Assembly: GCF_002209535.1 (NCBI RefSeq)
Contig: NZ_NJIG01000027.1
Span: 1-47,151 of the forward strand
Length of the DNA stretch: 47,151 nucleotides
DNA from: Achromobacter marplatensis
Lineage (GTDB): Bacteria; Pseudomonadota; Gammaproteobacteria; Burkholderiales; Burkholderiaceae_B
Direction of reading: 5' to 3'
Under the pieces are notes generated by a model. It did no database searches and was not told where the DNA came from. It saw only the letters and a list, made by a program, of their open reading frames with translations. A program made the translations under genes and the position numbers. Positions 12,772-21,543 of this stretch are shown one piece after another (position 1 is the stretch's first letter; each line of letters opens with the position of its first letter).

Positions 12772-14159
12772 GCGCCGAAGCCTTGCGTGTGCCGCCGCAT
12801 TCGGTGGACGCCGAACAGTCGATCCTTGGCGGTCTGCTTCTGGATAACGGCGCTTGGGAACGTCTGGATGGACGCGTGTCGGTGGAGGACTTCTACCGCC
12901 ATGACCACCGACTGATCTTCGGCGCCGCGGCGATGTTGCTTGACCGCGGCATGCCGGCTGACGTGCTGACCGTGCATGACGCTTTGCAGGCAGCCGGCGA
13001 CTCCGACCAAACGGGCGGCATTGCGTATCTGAACGCGATGGCGCAGAACACGCCCAGCAGCGCCAACATCCGGCGTTATGCCGAAATCGTTCGATCGCAC
13101 CGCATCCGCCGTGACTTGCAGGTTCTGGGGCAGCAGATCGCGGCGCTGGCTGACGAGGCGGGGGAGGCTTCTGCACTGATCGAGCGCGCGACCAGCATGA
13201 CCATGGCGCTGGCAGACACACGCGAAGCCGGGGAAGACCCGAAGCCGATCGGCGAACTGCTGCCTGGCGTTCTGGAGGCGCTTGAAGCGAGGATGGAACA
13301 CGGCGGCGAGGTCTCCGGACTATCGACCGGCTTTGAAGACCTGGACCGCCAGACGTGCGGCTTGCAGATTGGGGACTTGATCATTGTTGCTGGCCGGCCG
13401 TCGATGGGTAAGACGACCTTGGCCGTGAACATTGCGGAGAACGTGGCTGTTGACGGGAAGGTGGCTTTCGTCATCAGCCTGGAAATGGCTTCTCGCCAAC
13501 TGGCTGAGCGCAGCGTGTCTCGATTCGGAGAAATTGACAGCCAACGGATGCGTACGGGGCGCTTGAGCCAGGGCGACTTCACAAGATTGACGTCGGCCTT
13601 GGGGCGCCTGGAAAACCAGAAACTGGTCATTGCTGATGATCCGCGTCTGGCGAATGCATCCCGCATCCGCATAGCGGCACGGAAGGTGCGCCAGCGGCAT
13701 AAACGCTTGGACCTGATCGTCATCGACTACCTGCAACTGATGCAGGGAGAGGGTGGCAACCGGAACGAAGAGCTGGGCGGCATCACCCGGGCGCTGAAGC
13801 TGCTGGCCCGTGAACTGGGCTGCCCAATCATCTTGCTTTCCCAGCTTTCGCGCGAGGTTGAAAAACGCGTCGACAAGCGCCCGCTGATGAGTGACCTACG
13901 CGAGTCCGGCGCCATCGAACAGGACGCCGACGTCATCTTGATGGCGTACCGCGACGACTACTACACGCCAGATAGCCAGCTCAAGGGCTTGGCCGAAGTC
14001 CTGATTCGCAAGCAGCGCATGGGCCCTCTGGGTGAAGTCTTCCTGACGTTCCAGGGCCAGCACTCGCGATTCCTGGACGCCGATATTCAAGCCGTGACCG
14101 AAGCACGCAACGCCGTGCAGTTCAAACCGAAGCAGAAATACAGCCAGTTGAGGGATTGA
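12768..14159 (+). CDS. dnaB: replicative DNA helicase, DnaB family
   Basis: The 463-residue protein has full DnaB length. The N-terminal domain starts MSAEALRVPPHSVDAEQSIL with LGGLLLDN and DFYRHDHRLIF. The RecA-like domain has Walker A GRPSMGKT at 209-216, Walker B-like LIVIDYLQLM, and the motifs QLSREVEKR and LRESGAIEQDADV, plus the C-terminal LIRKQRMGPLGEVFLTFQ arginine-finger part. All motifs are intact. It should be loaded at the iterons by the upstream O-like protein and may replace the host helicase. Confidence 0.96.
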   Translation: MSAEALRVPPHSVDAEQSILGGLLLDNGAWERLDGRVSVEDFYRHDHRLIFGAAAMLLDRGMPADVLTVHDALQAAGDSDQTGGIAYLNAMAQNTPSSANIRRYAEIVRSHRIRRDLQVLGQQIAALADEAGEASALIERATSMTMALADTREAGEDPKPIGELLPGVLEALEARMEHGGEVSGLSTGFEDLDRQTCGLQIGDLIIVAGRPSMGKTTLAVNIAENVAVDGKVAFVISLEMASRQLAERSVSRFGEIDSQRMRTGRLSQGDFTRLTSALGRLENQKLVIADDPRLANASRIRIAARKVRQRHKRLDLIVIDYLQLMQGEGGNRNEELGGITRALKLLARELGCPIILLSQLSREVEKRVDKRPLMSDLRESGAIEQDADVILMAYRDDYYTPDSQLKGLAEVLIRKQRMGPLGEVFLTFQGQHSRFLDADIQAVTEARNAVQFKPKQKYSQLRD

Positions 14160-14160
14160 G

Positions 14161-14526
14161 ATGATCACTGTTGAACTTCCCTGGCCGCCCAAGGAGCTTA
14201 GCCCGAACCACCGGGGGCATTGGGCGCCCGTTTCTCAAGCGAAGAAGCGATATAGAACCGCTGCGCGGTTGCTGGCTCGCTCAGCGCTTTCCAAAGCAGA
14301 CGGATTCAGTCAATTCCTGGCGGTCCGTCTTGCGTACGAGTTCTTTCCGCCAGATGCGCGCGCCTATGACCGCGACAACTTGGCAGCGCGGATGAAAGCC
14401 GCGACCGACGGTATCGCGGACGCTATCGGCGTGAATGACCGAGGATTCCATTTCGCGCCGGCCGAGATTCGGGAAAAGGCCAAGGGCGGATTGGTCCGCG
14501 TAACTATCGAACAGGTGACGATATGA
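14161..14526 (+). CDS. rusA: RusA-family Holliday-junction resolvase
   Basis: The 121-residue protein matches RusA length and motifs: LPWPPKELSPNHRGHWAPVS at the start, and the catalytic cluster YDRDNLAARMKAATDGIADA with Asp70, Asp72 and Lys79, then IGVNDRGF with Asp93. RusA dimers cut four-way junctions made by replication and recombination, here by the ERF/YqaJ system. It starts 1 base after dnaB ends. Confidence 0.93.
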   Translation: MITVELPWPPKELSPNHRGHWAPVSQAKKRYRTAARLLARSALSKADGFSQFLAVRLAYEFFPPDARAYDRDNLAARMKAATDGIADAIGVNDRGFHFAPAEIREKAKGGLVRVTIEQVTI

Positions 14527-14663
14527 CGATCATCGAGAAGCCCCGCGCCCGGCGGGAGGGAGGTATGTGGCTGGTGTGGTGCGCGGCGGTTGGGCCCAGC
14601 CCGCGCGCGACATTCGAGTCCGCGTACTTGGCATGGGCCCGGCGTCGGGGGTGGCTGGTATGA
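14523..14663 (+). CDS. small basic protein (46 aa)
   Basis: MTIIEKPRARREGGMWLVWC ... ends ARRRGWLV. It is tied in by ATGA overlaps at both ends (with rusA and with the next gene). Basic and Trp-rich, so it may bind nucleic acid. An internal Met at residue 15 sits behind GGGAGGT, a possible alternative start. Family unknown. Confidence 0.55.
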   Translation: MTIIEKPRARREGGMWLVWCAAVGPSPRATFESAYLAWARRRGWLV

Positions 14664-14863
14664 CGGTCGATCTCCAACGGTGGGAGTTGCGCGATCCGAT
14701 GCTGGTCGTGATGAGCCGCCAACAGGCCGCGATTAATCGGTCGTGCGCTGGTTGCGCTCACGCCAAGCCCGTTGAGACCCCGTTCGGCGACACGATCACG
14801 CGCTGTTTGAAGGGAAGGCCCTACGGGAAGAAGTGCAGCCGGTACGAGGTGGCCAATGGATAA
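14660..14863 (+). CDS. Cys4 zinc-finger-like small protein (67 aa)
   Basis: MTVDLQRWELRDPMLVVMSR leads to CAGCAHAKPVETPFGDTITR-C and a final C in YGKKCSRYE, four Cys that could hold one zinc. The start overlaps the preceding stop by ATGA; the end overlaps the next gene by 8 bases. Similar Cys4 proteins sit before Q-type genes in many phages, consistent with the context here. Confidence 0.65.
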   Translation: MTVDLQRWELRDPMLVVMSRQQAAINRSCAGCAHAKPVETPFGDTITRCLKGRPYGKKCSRYEVANG

Positions 14864-15248
14864 CAGTCTGCCACGGTGGGTAGAGGACGAGATCCACAAC
14901 TGGGCGAGGGCTCAGTGGGAAGGAGAGTGGCCGGGGCCGGGGCGACCGATCCATGACGAGCCGGCCGTATGCGCCTTCCCCGCGGAGCCAGGCCACGAGG
15001 ATGACGACGAACTCCCGCGCATCCCTGTGAACCACGACCGCGCGCGCAAGGTGAACCGGCTCTATGAGGCGTTGCCTCTGGCGGAACAGCGGGTGATCCA
15101 GGCGGAGTACACGCGCCGCAATGAGTATGGCGATCTGCCGGCGCACCTTCGCCAGGACAAGGCGTGCCGGGTGATTGGGATCGCGCTGCCGTACTACAAG
15201 GTGGCGCTGGGCAGTTTTAAGCAGCAGGTATGGAGGATGTTCGAATGA
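14856..15248 (+). CDS. Q-like late regulator (sigma-region-like)
   Basis: The 130-residue protein starts MDNSLPRWVEDEIHNWARAQ. Its C-terminal half RVIQAEYTRRNEYGDLPAHL-RQDKACRVIGIALPYYK reads as two helices of the sigma-region-4/ArpU type used in phage late antitermination or activation. It stands at the end of the early right operon, the usual site of Q. The function is inferred from fold resemblance and position. Confidence 0.55.
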   Translation: MDNSLPRWVEDEIHNWARAQWEGEWPGPGRPIHDEPAVCAFPAEPGHEDDDELPRIPVNHDRARKVNRLYEALPLAEQRVIQAEYTRRNEYGDLPAHLRQDKACRVIGIALPYYKVALGSFKQQVWRMFE

Positions 15249-15538
15249 AGTATGCGCACGAAGTGATTGACCTGCTGGCAGCGTTCCCGGGGCGCCGGTT
15301 CAAGATGCGTCAAATCATCAATCACGTGGCACCTAGAGCCGATCAGCGCCAGCGCGCCGTGGTGCGTACTGGCGTGTGGCGCGTTCTTGTAGCGCTGGAA
15401 GAGTCTGGGCAGATAGCCACCACCCGCGACGAGGCAGAAAGCCGCGTCCATGTTGAATACTGGTGGGAAACCATAACATCGGCTTCTGGAAAAGCATTTC
15501 AGAAACCATCACAATACGTGCGGGATCTTGCGCCCTAA
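15245..15538 (+). CDS. hypothetical protein, winged-helix-like (97 aa)
   Basis: Starts MKYAHEVIDLLAAFPGRRFK in an ATGA overlap with the Q-like gene. The sequence FKMRQIINHVAPRADQRQRA ... VWRVLVALEESGQIATTRDE looks like a winged helix-turn-helix, with a Gly-containing turn and a strand-rich wing (SRVHVEYWWETI). A DNA-binding role near the early/late switch is plausible. Confidence 0.6.
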   Translation: MKYAHEVIDLLAAFPGRRFKMRQIINHVAPRADQRQRAVVRTGVWRVLVALEESGQIATTRDEAESRVHVEYWWETITSASGKAFQKPSQYVRDLAP

Positions 15539-15638
15539 ATCAGCCTGTATCAGCCAGGGGCGTGACACTTTCGTGTGAGATGTTGCAATTTCGGGTGAAC
15601 GGTGGCATTAAGAGATCTTTCAATTCGAAGGTTCAAAA

Positions 15639-15980
15639 ATGTCTCGCCACCAACGCTCCATTGTCTTCCATGCGGACAGTCACCCAATCATAAAAGATCA
15701 GCTTGCAAGAGTTCCGGGGTTTGACGTGCACCCCGCTCCAAAGGAATTCGGGGCGATCGATGCGCTGATACTGCGGGAAGCCGCAACGGGGCAACAGATC
15801 ACGGTTGTTTTTCCGGAAACCGCGCAAATGGAAGCATGGTCGGTCAGCGCGTTGCCGCAGGATGTCGACCAAGTTGGGCCCCTGAGCTACGAAGACGATG
15901 CGGTAGTCAGACTGGCGCGCGCAGCAAAGGGCGCAGGAATGGACGTTGATGTGACGGCGGCCGCCAGTGATTGGAGCTAA
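15639..15980 (+). CDS. hypothetical protein (113 aa)
   Basis: MSRHQRSIVFHADSHPIIKD ... ends TAAASDWS. Mixed alpha/beta (QITVVFPETAQMEAWSVSAL), acidic, soluble. Only a weak AAGG precedes the start, and a 100-base gap separates it from the early operon, so it may have its own promoter. No family is recognised. It is the last plus-strand gene before the 16078 terminator. Confidence 0.55.
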   Translation: MSRHQRSIVFHADSHPIIKDQLARVPGFDVHPAPKEFGAIDALILREAATGQQITVVFPETAQMEAWSVSALPQDVDQVGPLSYEDDAVVRLARAAKGAGMDVDVTAAASDWS

Positions 15981-16077
15981 GGGCGACGCTTCGTCGCTCG
16001 GTTTACGGATAGATGCAGCCGTTCTTGCTGGATCGGCCGTTTAGCCGGTCGGGCGCCATTAGTGTTGCATTAGGGAC

Positions 16078-16100
16078 AACCGCCTCCGGGCGGTTTTTTT
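16078..16100 (+). terminator. rho-independent terminator of the right early operon
   Basis: AACCGCC-TCC-GGGCGGTT followed by a run of T. It ends plus-strand early transcription ahead of the opposite-strand AbiC-like gene. A Q-type antiterminator would need to pass it, or late transcription starts beyond it. The 165 bases after it (16101-16265) hold no gene I can support. Confidence 0.85.
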
Positions 16101-16265
16101 ATGCGCAGGATGGGGCGAATCGGCCGTTCCGACCGCCAGGTCACAGGCCAAGCCGCGCACCGCAGCCCGGAAAAGCTGGATAGTGTCTTGATAGTTGCCA
16201 CCAGATTGCCCGGTCTGTGCCAAAGACCGTCAGGATCGCTTGTGTCGGTCGCGCGCAAGATCGGA

Positions 16266-17303
16266 CTAAAGATCTTTTGCCTCCACAATGCCCAATTCCA
16301 GTTTAGCTATCGGGGAACTGAAGGTCTTGGCGTTGTACCGCCACGAGTTGGCGGAGATCCAATGAAACGTCGGCGGCTTCTTCAAGAATGCTTCCCGCAT
16401 GACAAGAACAAGTCCATCCGTATATCCCTCTAAGTTGTCGAGGATTGCATACTTGTTCATCAATGGTACGAAGTTGCTGCCGCGGGGGGTGAGCCCGTTG
16501 AAAGCTAGGAAAAACATTTCTCCCCACGATAGTTGGGATCTCGCGATTGCGATGTAGTGCCACTTCTCTTGATTGGAGAGCGGTGATCTATCTACCCAAT
16601 CTAGAAGCCTGTATAGAGTGCGAAACAAGGGCCCCAAGGTCGAGTGATTGTTGCGGTACACCAGATCAAACTCCATCACAGCTCGCTCAACTCTGCGCAC
16701 CACGATGCCGTCGCCCGCCTGAAGATAGTCAAATACTCCGTCGACATAGCTGATAACAGGGTTCGAGTCTGGGAGTGGTATTCCCTGTTCACGAGTTTTG
16801 TCAGCTTGGTTCTCTCGAAACGGTTGGCAGAGAGCAACAAGATGTTGAGCACCATTGAGCTGGTGTGAATTTCCAACCAGGTTGCCCACCATAGACCTGT
16901 AGCTTGCCAGCCATGCGAAGAAGGTCTGTTCAAAGCTCTGCAAAACGATTGCCTTGTGCTGCGCATCCAGAGCTGCTGTCGACTTCGCCGCTTCCGCGCG
17001 TTGCAATTGAAGTTCGTGGCGTTGCAGTTCGAGTTCTTCGCCCTGTACTTCGATCGCTCGTTGCTGGGACAGAAGGGTTCTAACTAGGAGAGTGACGGTC
17101 ACAACTCCTACCACTGGATTGAGGAGGCCGCCTAGGAAGTCACCAAACTGGCCCCAGCTTTCTGGCTGTCCCATCGGCGCAGACTTATAAACCCCAAAAT
17201 AGGCTACATAGGCGCCTACCAACAGGAGAGCGGCTACGACCGGAACCCAAACCAGCCTGGAAGGCTTTTGGTGCAGAGCGGTTTTTTTTTGTGTATCGGT
17301 CAT
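16266..17303 (-). CDS. AbiC-like abortive-infection membrane protein
   Basis: The 345-residue protein resembles the putative phage abortive infection (AbiC-like) family. TM1 is at about 17-36, and a WGQFGDFLGGLLNPVVGVVT motif starts at 50 and leads into TM2 (57-77). A coiled coil rich in Gln/Glu follows (QQRAIEVQGEELELQRHELQ, 80-115), then a cytosolic helical domain (LQSFEQTFFAWLASYRSMV ... SWGEMFFLAFNGL). It stands alone on the minus strand between early and late operons, so it can be expressed from the prophage. A -10-like TATAAG lies about 20 bases before the ATG. Its base composition is less GC-rich than the late genes, suggesting recent gain. Expected role: defence of the lysogen against other phages. 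Confidence 0.75.
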   Translation of the reverse strand: MTDTQKKTALHQKPSRLVWVPVVAALLLVGAYVAYFGVYKSAPMGQPESWGQFGDFLGGLLNPVVGVVTVTLLVRTLLSQQRAIEVQGEELELQRHELQLQRAEAAKSTAALDAQHKAIVLQSFEQTFFAWLASYRSMVGNLVGNSHQLNGAQHLVALCQPFRENQADKTREQGIPLPDSNPVISYVDGVFDYLQAGDGIVVRRVERAVMEFDLVYRNNHSTLGPLFRTLYRLLDWVDRSPLSNQEKWHYIAIARSQLSWGEMFFLAFNGLTPRGSNFVPLMNKYAILDNLEGYTDGLVLVMREAFLKKPPTFHWISANSWRYNAKTFSSPIAKLELGIVEAKDL

Positions 17304-17358
17304 GGCAGGTTAGCTACTTATATGCGCAGAAAGCTTTTGTAACCGGAATATAGAGAAA

Positions 17359-17847
17359 ATGGCGCTGACAGACAAACAGCGCCGCTTCGTGGATGAGTAC
17401 CTCGTTGACCTCAACGCCACGCAAGCGGCGATAAGGGCGGGGTATAGCCAGAAGACTGCTGGCCAGATCGGCGAGCAGAACTTGAAGAAACTTGAAATCG
17501 CCGCGGCGATTCAGAAAGCTCAGGCAGCGCGTGCCAAGCGCACAGAGGTAACTCAAGACGAGGTCATCAAGGACCTGCGCGAGCTTCGTGACATCTGCAT
17601 GGGCCGCAAGCCGATCCGGATCACCGAGGTCATCAAGAACGCTCAGGCAGGAACGGCCGAGTCGGTAGAGGTCGACGTAAACGCGTTCGAGCCGACCGCC
17701 GCGAACAAAGCCCTGGAGCTGCTGGGTAAGCACATCGGCATGTTCAAGGAAAAGCTTGAACACTCAGGCCCAGATGGCGGCCCCATACCCACGATGCCTA
17801 CGACGATCGAGCTGGTAGCGCCCAATGTCCGACAGAGCGAGGATTGA
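17359..17847 (+). CDS. terS: terminase small subunit
   Basis: The 162-residue protein begins MALTDKQRRFVDEYLVDLNA with TQAAIRAGYSQKTAGQIGEQ, the terminase_2 family helix-turn-helix. A helical oligomerisation region and an ELLGKHIGMFKEKLEHSGPD signature near 125-145 follow. It recognises phage DNA for packaging. It overlaps the large subunit gene by 23 bases and opens the late operon. Confidence 0.93.
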   Translation: MALTDKQRRFVDEYLVDLNATQAAIRAGYSQKTAGQIGEQNLKKLEIAAAIQKAQAARAKRTEVTQDEVIKDLRELRDICMGRKPIRITEVIKNAQAGTAESVEVDVNAFEPTAANKALELLGKHIGMFKEKLEHSGPDGGPIPTMPTTIELVAPNVRQSED

Positions 17848-19075
17848 GCTACCACCAAAGCTGATCCCAGTATTCAGTGGTCAGGCCCGGTACAGGGGCG
17901 CGCATGGTGGGCGGGGATCGGGGAAGACCCGCTCGTTCGCCTTGATGACCGCCGTTCGCGCGTACATGTTCGCGGAGGCCGGCGCGTCTGGCGTGATCCT
18001 GTGCGGCCGGGAGTTCATGAATAGCCTGGAAGATTCCTCTATGGAGGAGGTTAAACAGGCAATTCGCTCGGTGCCGTGGCTTGATGGCTACTTTGAAATT
18101 GGTGAGAAGTACGTCCGGACGAAGAACCGCCGCGTCTCATACGTCTTTGCAGGCCTTCGTCACAACGTAGACAGCATTAAATCCAAGGCACGCATCCTCA
18201 TAGCTTGGGTTGATGAGGCCGAAAGCGTCAGTAAGATCGCCTGGCAGAAGCTGGCCCCCACCGTCCGCGAATCGGGCTCCGAAATCTGGATCACCTGGAA
18301 CCCGGAGAAGGACGGCAGCCCAACGGATGAGCGGTTCCGCAAGAGCCCGCCGACCGGCGCCAAGATTGTCGAGCTCAACTACACCGACAATCCATGGTTC
18401 CCTGCCGAGCTTGAGCAGGAACGGCTTGACGACCGAGATCGGTTGGATGATCAGACGTATGCGTGGATTTGGGACGGCGCGTATCGCGAGAACAGCGAGG
18501 CGCAGATCCTGGCCGGCAAGTATCGAGTAGCAGAATTCGAGTTTGACCAGTTCGATGGGCCGTATTTCGGCGTTGATTGGGGGTTCTCTCAAGACCCGAC
18601 AGCCGGCGTGCGGTGCGGCATTCATGACCAAAGGCTTTATATCGAGTACGAGGCCGGCAAGGTTGGCCTGGAAAACGACGACATTGCCAAGTTCATGATC
18701 GACCGTCTGCCGGGTGTCGAGCGCCACACAGTGCGCGCAGACTCTGCCCGGCCGGAGACGATCAGCCACGTAAAGAGCAACGGTAACGGCACGCGCCTGG
18801 CGCTGCCTAGGATCGTTGGCGTTGAGAAGTGGAAGGGCAGCGTTGAGGACGGCATCAGCCACCTGCGCAGCTACAAGGAAATCATCATCCATCCTCGCTG
18901 CGTCAAGACACTACACGAGGCCAGGACCTATAGCTACAAGGTGGACCGCCTGACTGGCGATGTTCTCACCGAGATCGTAGACAAAAACAATCACTACATC
19001 GACGCGACACGTTATGCGCTGGGGCCGCTTATCAAGCGCCGCGGCTCCGTCGGCATGCTTCTCCCAGGACGGTAA
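17825..19075 (+). CDS. terL: terminase large subunit, PBSX type
   Basis: The 416-residue protein has Walker A GGRGSGKT at 28-35, Walker B ILIAWVDEAE at 124-133, the coupling motif WITWNPEKDG, and the nuclease domain with Asp251 in GVDWGFSQDP, a second acid in ADSARPE and the late ID of HYIDATRYAL. It cuts and pumps DNA into the prohead. All motifs are intact. PBSX-type enzymes can be headful or cohesive-end packagers, so the end structure cannot be read from this. Confidence 0.95.
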   Translation: MSDRARIELPPKLIPVFSGQARYRGAHGGRGSGKTRSFALMTAVRAYMFAEAGASGVILCGREFMNSLEDSSMEEVKQAIRSVPWLDGYFEIGEKYVRTKNRRVSYVFAGLRHNVDSIKSKARILIAWVDEAESVSKIAWQKLAPTVRESGSEIWITWNPEKDGSPTDERFRKSPPTGAKIVELNYTDNPWFPAELEQERLDDRDRLDDQTYAWIWDGAYRENSEAQILAGKYRVAEFEFDQFDGPYFGVDWGFSQDPTAGVRCGIHDQRLYIEYEAGKVGLENDDIAKFMIDRLPGVERHTVRADSARPETISHVKSNGNGTRLALPRIVGVEKWKGSVEDGISHLRSYKEIIIHPRCVKTLHEARTYSYKVDRLTGDVLTEIVDKNNHYIDATRYALGPLIKRRGSVGMLLPGR

Positions 19076-19273
19076 ATGGCAATTTTTAAGGTCACGCAGC
19101 GCGCGAATGGCAAGTCCATGGTCGTGCGGGCGAAGTGCGTCTCGTGCGCGCGCACCGTGGCTGTCGAGAATGCCGGTGCCGAGGGTACAGCCGTCTGGCG
19201 CGATCCGGATCAATCGAGTGTTGAGCTAGTGCGCCACGACGACAGGCCCGGCCTGATTCTCAAATCGGAATGA
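19076..19273 (+). CDS. hypothetical protein (65 aa)
   Basis: MAIFKVTQRANGKSMVVRAK with a CVSC pair and a strand-rich body. It starts immediately after the terL stop and overlaps the portal start by ATGA. Probably a real packaging-cluster gene; no function known. Confidence 0.6.
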   Translation: MAIFKVTQRANGKSMVVRAKCVSCARTVAVENAGAEGTAVWRDPDQSSVELVRHDDRPGLILKSE

Positions 19274-20643
19274 GCATGTCAGACACGAACAAAGATGCAC
19301 AGCTCCAGTTGGCGGTGAACGCCGCACTGAGCCAGGCGCAGATCGCCCGCGCTCGCACGGGGTTGCTCGGCGGCATGGGCATCGACAACAAGCGCCCGCA
19401 GGCCTGGTGTGAGTACGGCTTCCCCGAAGAAATCGGGTTTTCCGACTTCTACGCGCTGTATCGCCGGGGCGGTATCGCGCACGGCGCCATCGGAAAGATT
19501 ACGTCCGCATGCTGGAAGACGAATCCTTGGGTAATCGAGGGCGATGACCAGGACAATGCGACGGATGAGACCGCTTGGGAACGCGGCAACAAGCAGGTCT
19601 TCAACCCGAAGTTCTGGCGCGCGGTGGCCGAGGCGGACAAGCGCCGTCTGGTAGGTCGATATTCGGGCCTGCTGCTTCAAGTGCGCGACAGCGGCCGCTG
19701 GGATGAGCCCATCAAGCGCAAAGGCTCGCAACTGGTCAAGATGATCCCGACCTGGGCGGGTAGCCTCAAGCCGACAGGATTCAACACCAACGCCCAGGAC
19801 GAGGGATACGGCACTGTCACGAAGTGGCAGTACACCGAGTACGGAATGGAAGGGAATGCCGGGCGCAAGGTGGACATCCACCCCGACCGCGTTTTCATCC
19901 TGGGCGATGCCTCATGTGATGCCATCGGCTTCCTGGAGCCGGCCTACAACGCCTTCGTCAGCCTGGAAAAGGTTGAAGGCGGATCGGGCGAATCCTTCCT
20001 GAAGAACGCTTCCCGGCAACTGTCGGTTAGCTACGACAAGGAAGTGGATTTGGGCAGCATTGCCCAGGCCTATGGTGTCTCGCTGGACCAGTTGCAGGCC
20101 CGCTTCAATGAGGCGGCCCGTGAGGTCAATCGAGGCAACGACGCTCTACTGGTCACGCAGGGCGCCACGGTCAACCCACTGGTTACCGCCGTTGCCGACC
20201 CTGGCCCGACGTACAACGTGAACCTGCAAACGGCCGGCGCCGCGCTGGATATCCCCAGCAAGATCCTGGTTGGTATGCAGACCGGCGAGCGCGCCAGTTC
20301 GGAAGACCAGAAATACTTCAACGCCCGGTGCCAATCGCGGCGCGCCGACCTGGGTATGGAGATCCACGATTTGGTGGAGCATCTGACGCGCATCGGCGTG
20401 GTCAAACCCATATCCGAATACACGGTGATGTGGGACGACCTGACCGAAGCAACCCAGGCTGACAAGCTGGGCAACGCCAAGGTGATGAGCGAGATCAACC
20501 AGACCGCCCAGAGCTCAGGCGCCGAGGTGTTCACCACGGACGAGATTCGCGAGGCGGCAGGATACGACCCCAGCGACGACACCGAGCCATTGCCCGACGA
20601 AGACGAGGACGACGATGGCCCGATCACCGATCCTGCCGAGTAA
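19270..20643 (+). CDS. portal protein (DUF1073 type)
   Basis: The 457-residue protein has the DUF1073 portal pattern: GFPEEIGFSDFYALYRRGGI, AHGAIGKITSACWKTNPWVI, IPTWAGSLKPTGFN, the crown region HPDRVFILGDAS and the stem-side DIPSKILVGMQTGERASSED near 325-345. A very acidic tail ends it (DDTEPLPDEDEDDDGPITDP). It forms the dodecameric DNA gate to which terminase and the tail attach. It overlaps the next gene by 29 bases. Confidence 0.9.
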   Translation: MSMSDTNKDAQLQLAVNAALSQAQIARARTGLLGGMGIDNKRPQAWCEYGFPEEIGFSDFYALYRRGGIAHGAIGKITSACWKTNPWVIEGDDQDNATDETAWERGNKQVFNPKFWRAVAEADKRRLVGRYSGLLLQVRDSGRWDEPIKRKGSQLVKMIPTWAGSLKPTGFNTNAQDEGYGTVTKWQYTEYGMEGNAGRKVDIHPDRVFILGDASCDAIGFLEPAYNAFVSLEKVEGGSGESFLKNASRQLSVSYDKEVDLGSIAQAYGVSLDQLQARFNEAAREVNRGNDALLVTQGATVNPLVTAVADPGPTYNVNLQTAGAALDIPSKILVGMQTGERASSEDQKYFNARCQSRRADLGMEIHDLVEHLTRIGVVKPISEYTVMWDDLTEATQADKLGNAKVMSEINQTAQSSGAEVFTTDEIREAAGYDPSDDTEPLPDEDEDDDGPITDPAE

Positions 20644-21541
20644 TCAGGCAGACCCGACAGGGGTTGATCGGCTGGAGCGGGGCGCCATGAAGGACTTTGA
20701 CCGGCGCATGCGGCGGATTCGGAATGGATACGTTGAGGCGCTGGCCCGCATTCCGGCCGAGCCGGTCGTGAACAAGCGCTATACGTTCAGGCTGGATCAG
20801 GCGCTGTTGTCGTCGATCTTCGCTGACACAGACCGCCTCGTTGACCAGATCCTGCTTGAAGGCGGGGCACGCAATCTATGGCTGTTTGAGTCGTATGTGG
20901 GGGTGGCTTACCAGCGCGGCACAGCGCAGGAGTTCGCCAACCTTGGCCAGCAGTCGCCGGCCTACAAGGCGGGGCGTGACTCTCTGCAAGCGTTGCTCAG
21001 ATCCGAGCCATATCAGGCGCGTCTGTCTCTAGTGCGAGCGCGCCAGTTTGAAGAAATGAAAGGCCTGTCCGGTCAGGTCAAGGCGGATATGTCACGCATC
21101 CTGTCCGACGGTATCGGCCGGGGCTTGAACCCGCGCGACATCGCCAGGAATTTGACGGAGCAGACGGGCATAGAAGCCCGCCGGGGCCACCGCATTGCAC
21201 GTACTGAAGTGCCCATGGCCCTACGCCGTGCGCGCTGGGACGAGCAAGACCAGGCCCAGGAAGACTACGGCACCCAGGCGAAGCTGATGCACATGTCCGC
21301 GCTTAGCCCGACCACGCGCCTGACGCATGCCCGCCGGCACGCGAAGCTGTTCACCAGCGAAGAAACCCGCGAGTGGTACGCACGCGATGCGAACGCCATC
21401 AACTGCAATTGCAGCCAAGTATCAGTCCTGGTGGACGAGAAGGGCGAGCCTCTTGTGCCTGCGATTGTCGATCGGGCGCGCAAGAACTACCAGGTGATGA
21501 AAGACAAAGGCAACGGCCCCTGGGCCGATGACAAGGAATAG
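20615..21541 (+). CDS. Mu F-like minor head protein
   Basis: The 308-residue protein shows the phage Mu F / SPP1 gp7 signature: MSRILSDGIGRGLNPRDIAR, TGIEARRGHRIARTEVPMAL and the Cys-containing end RDANAINCNCSQVSVLVDEK. These proteins attach to the portal and enter the prohead. It is encoded between portal and protease, as usual. Confidence 0.88.
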   Translation: MARSPILPSNQADPTGVDRLERGAMKDFDRRMRRIRNGYVEALARIPAEPVVNKRYTFRLDQALLSSIFADTDRLVDQILLEGGARNLWLFESYVGVAYQRGTAQEFANLGQQSPAYKAGRDSLQALLRSEPYQARLSLVRARQFEEMKGLSGQVKADMSRILSDGIGRGLNPRDIARNLTEQTGIEARRGHRIARTEVPMALRRARWDEQDQAQEDYGTQAKLMHMSALSPTTRLTHARRHAKLFTSEETREWYARDANAINCNCSQVSVLVDEKGEPLVPAIVDRARKNYQVMKDKGNGPWADDKE

Positions 21542-21543
21542 CC

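Noticed and set aside
17314..17763. 149-codon minus-strand frame opposite the terminase small subunit
   Set aside because: Shadow of terS, which has clear family motifs.
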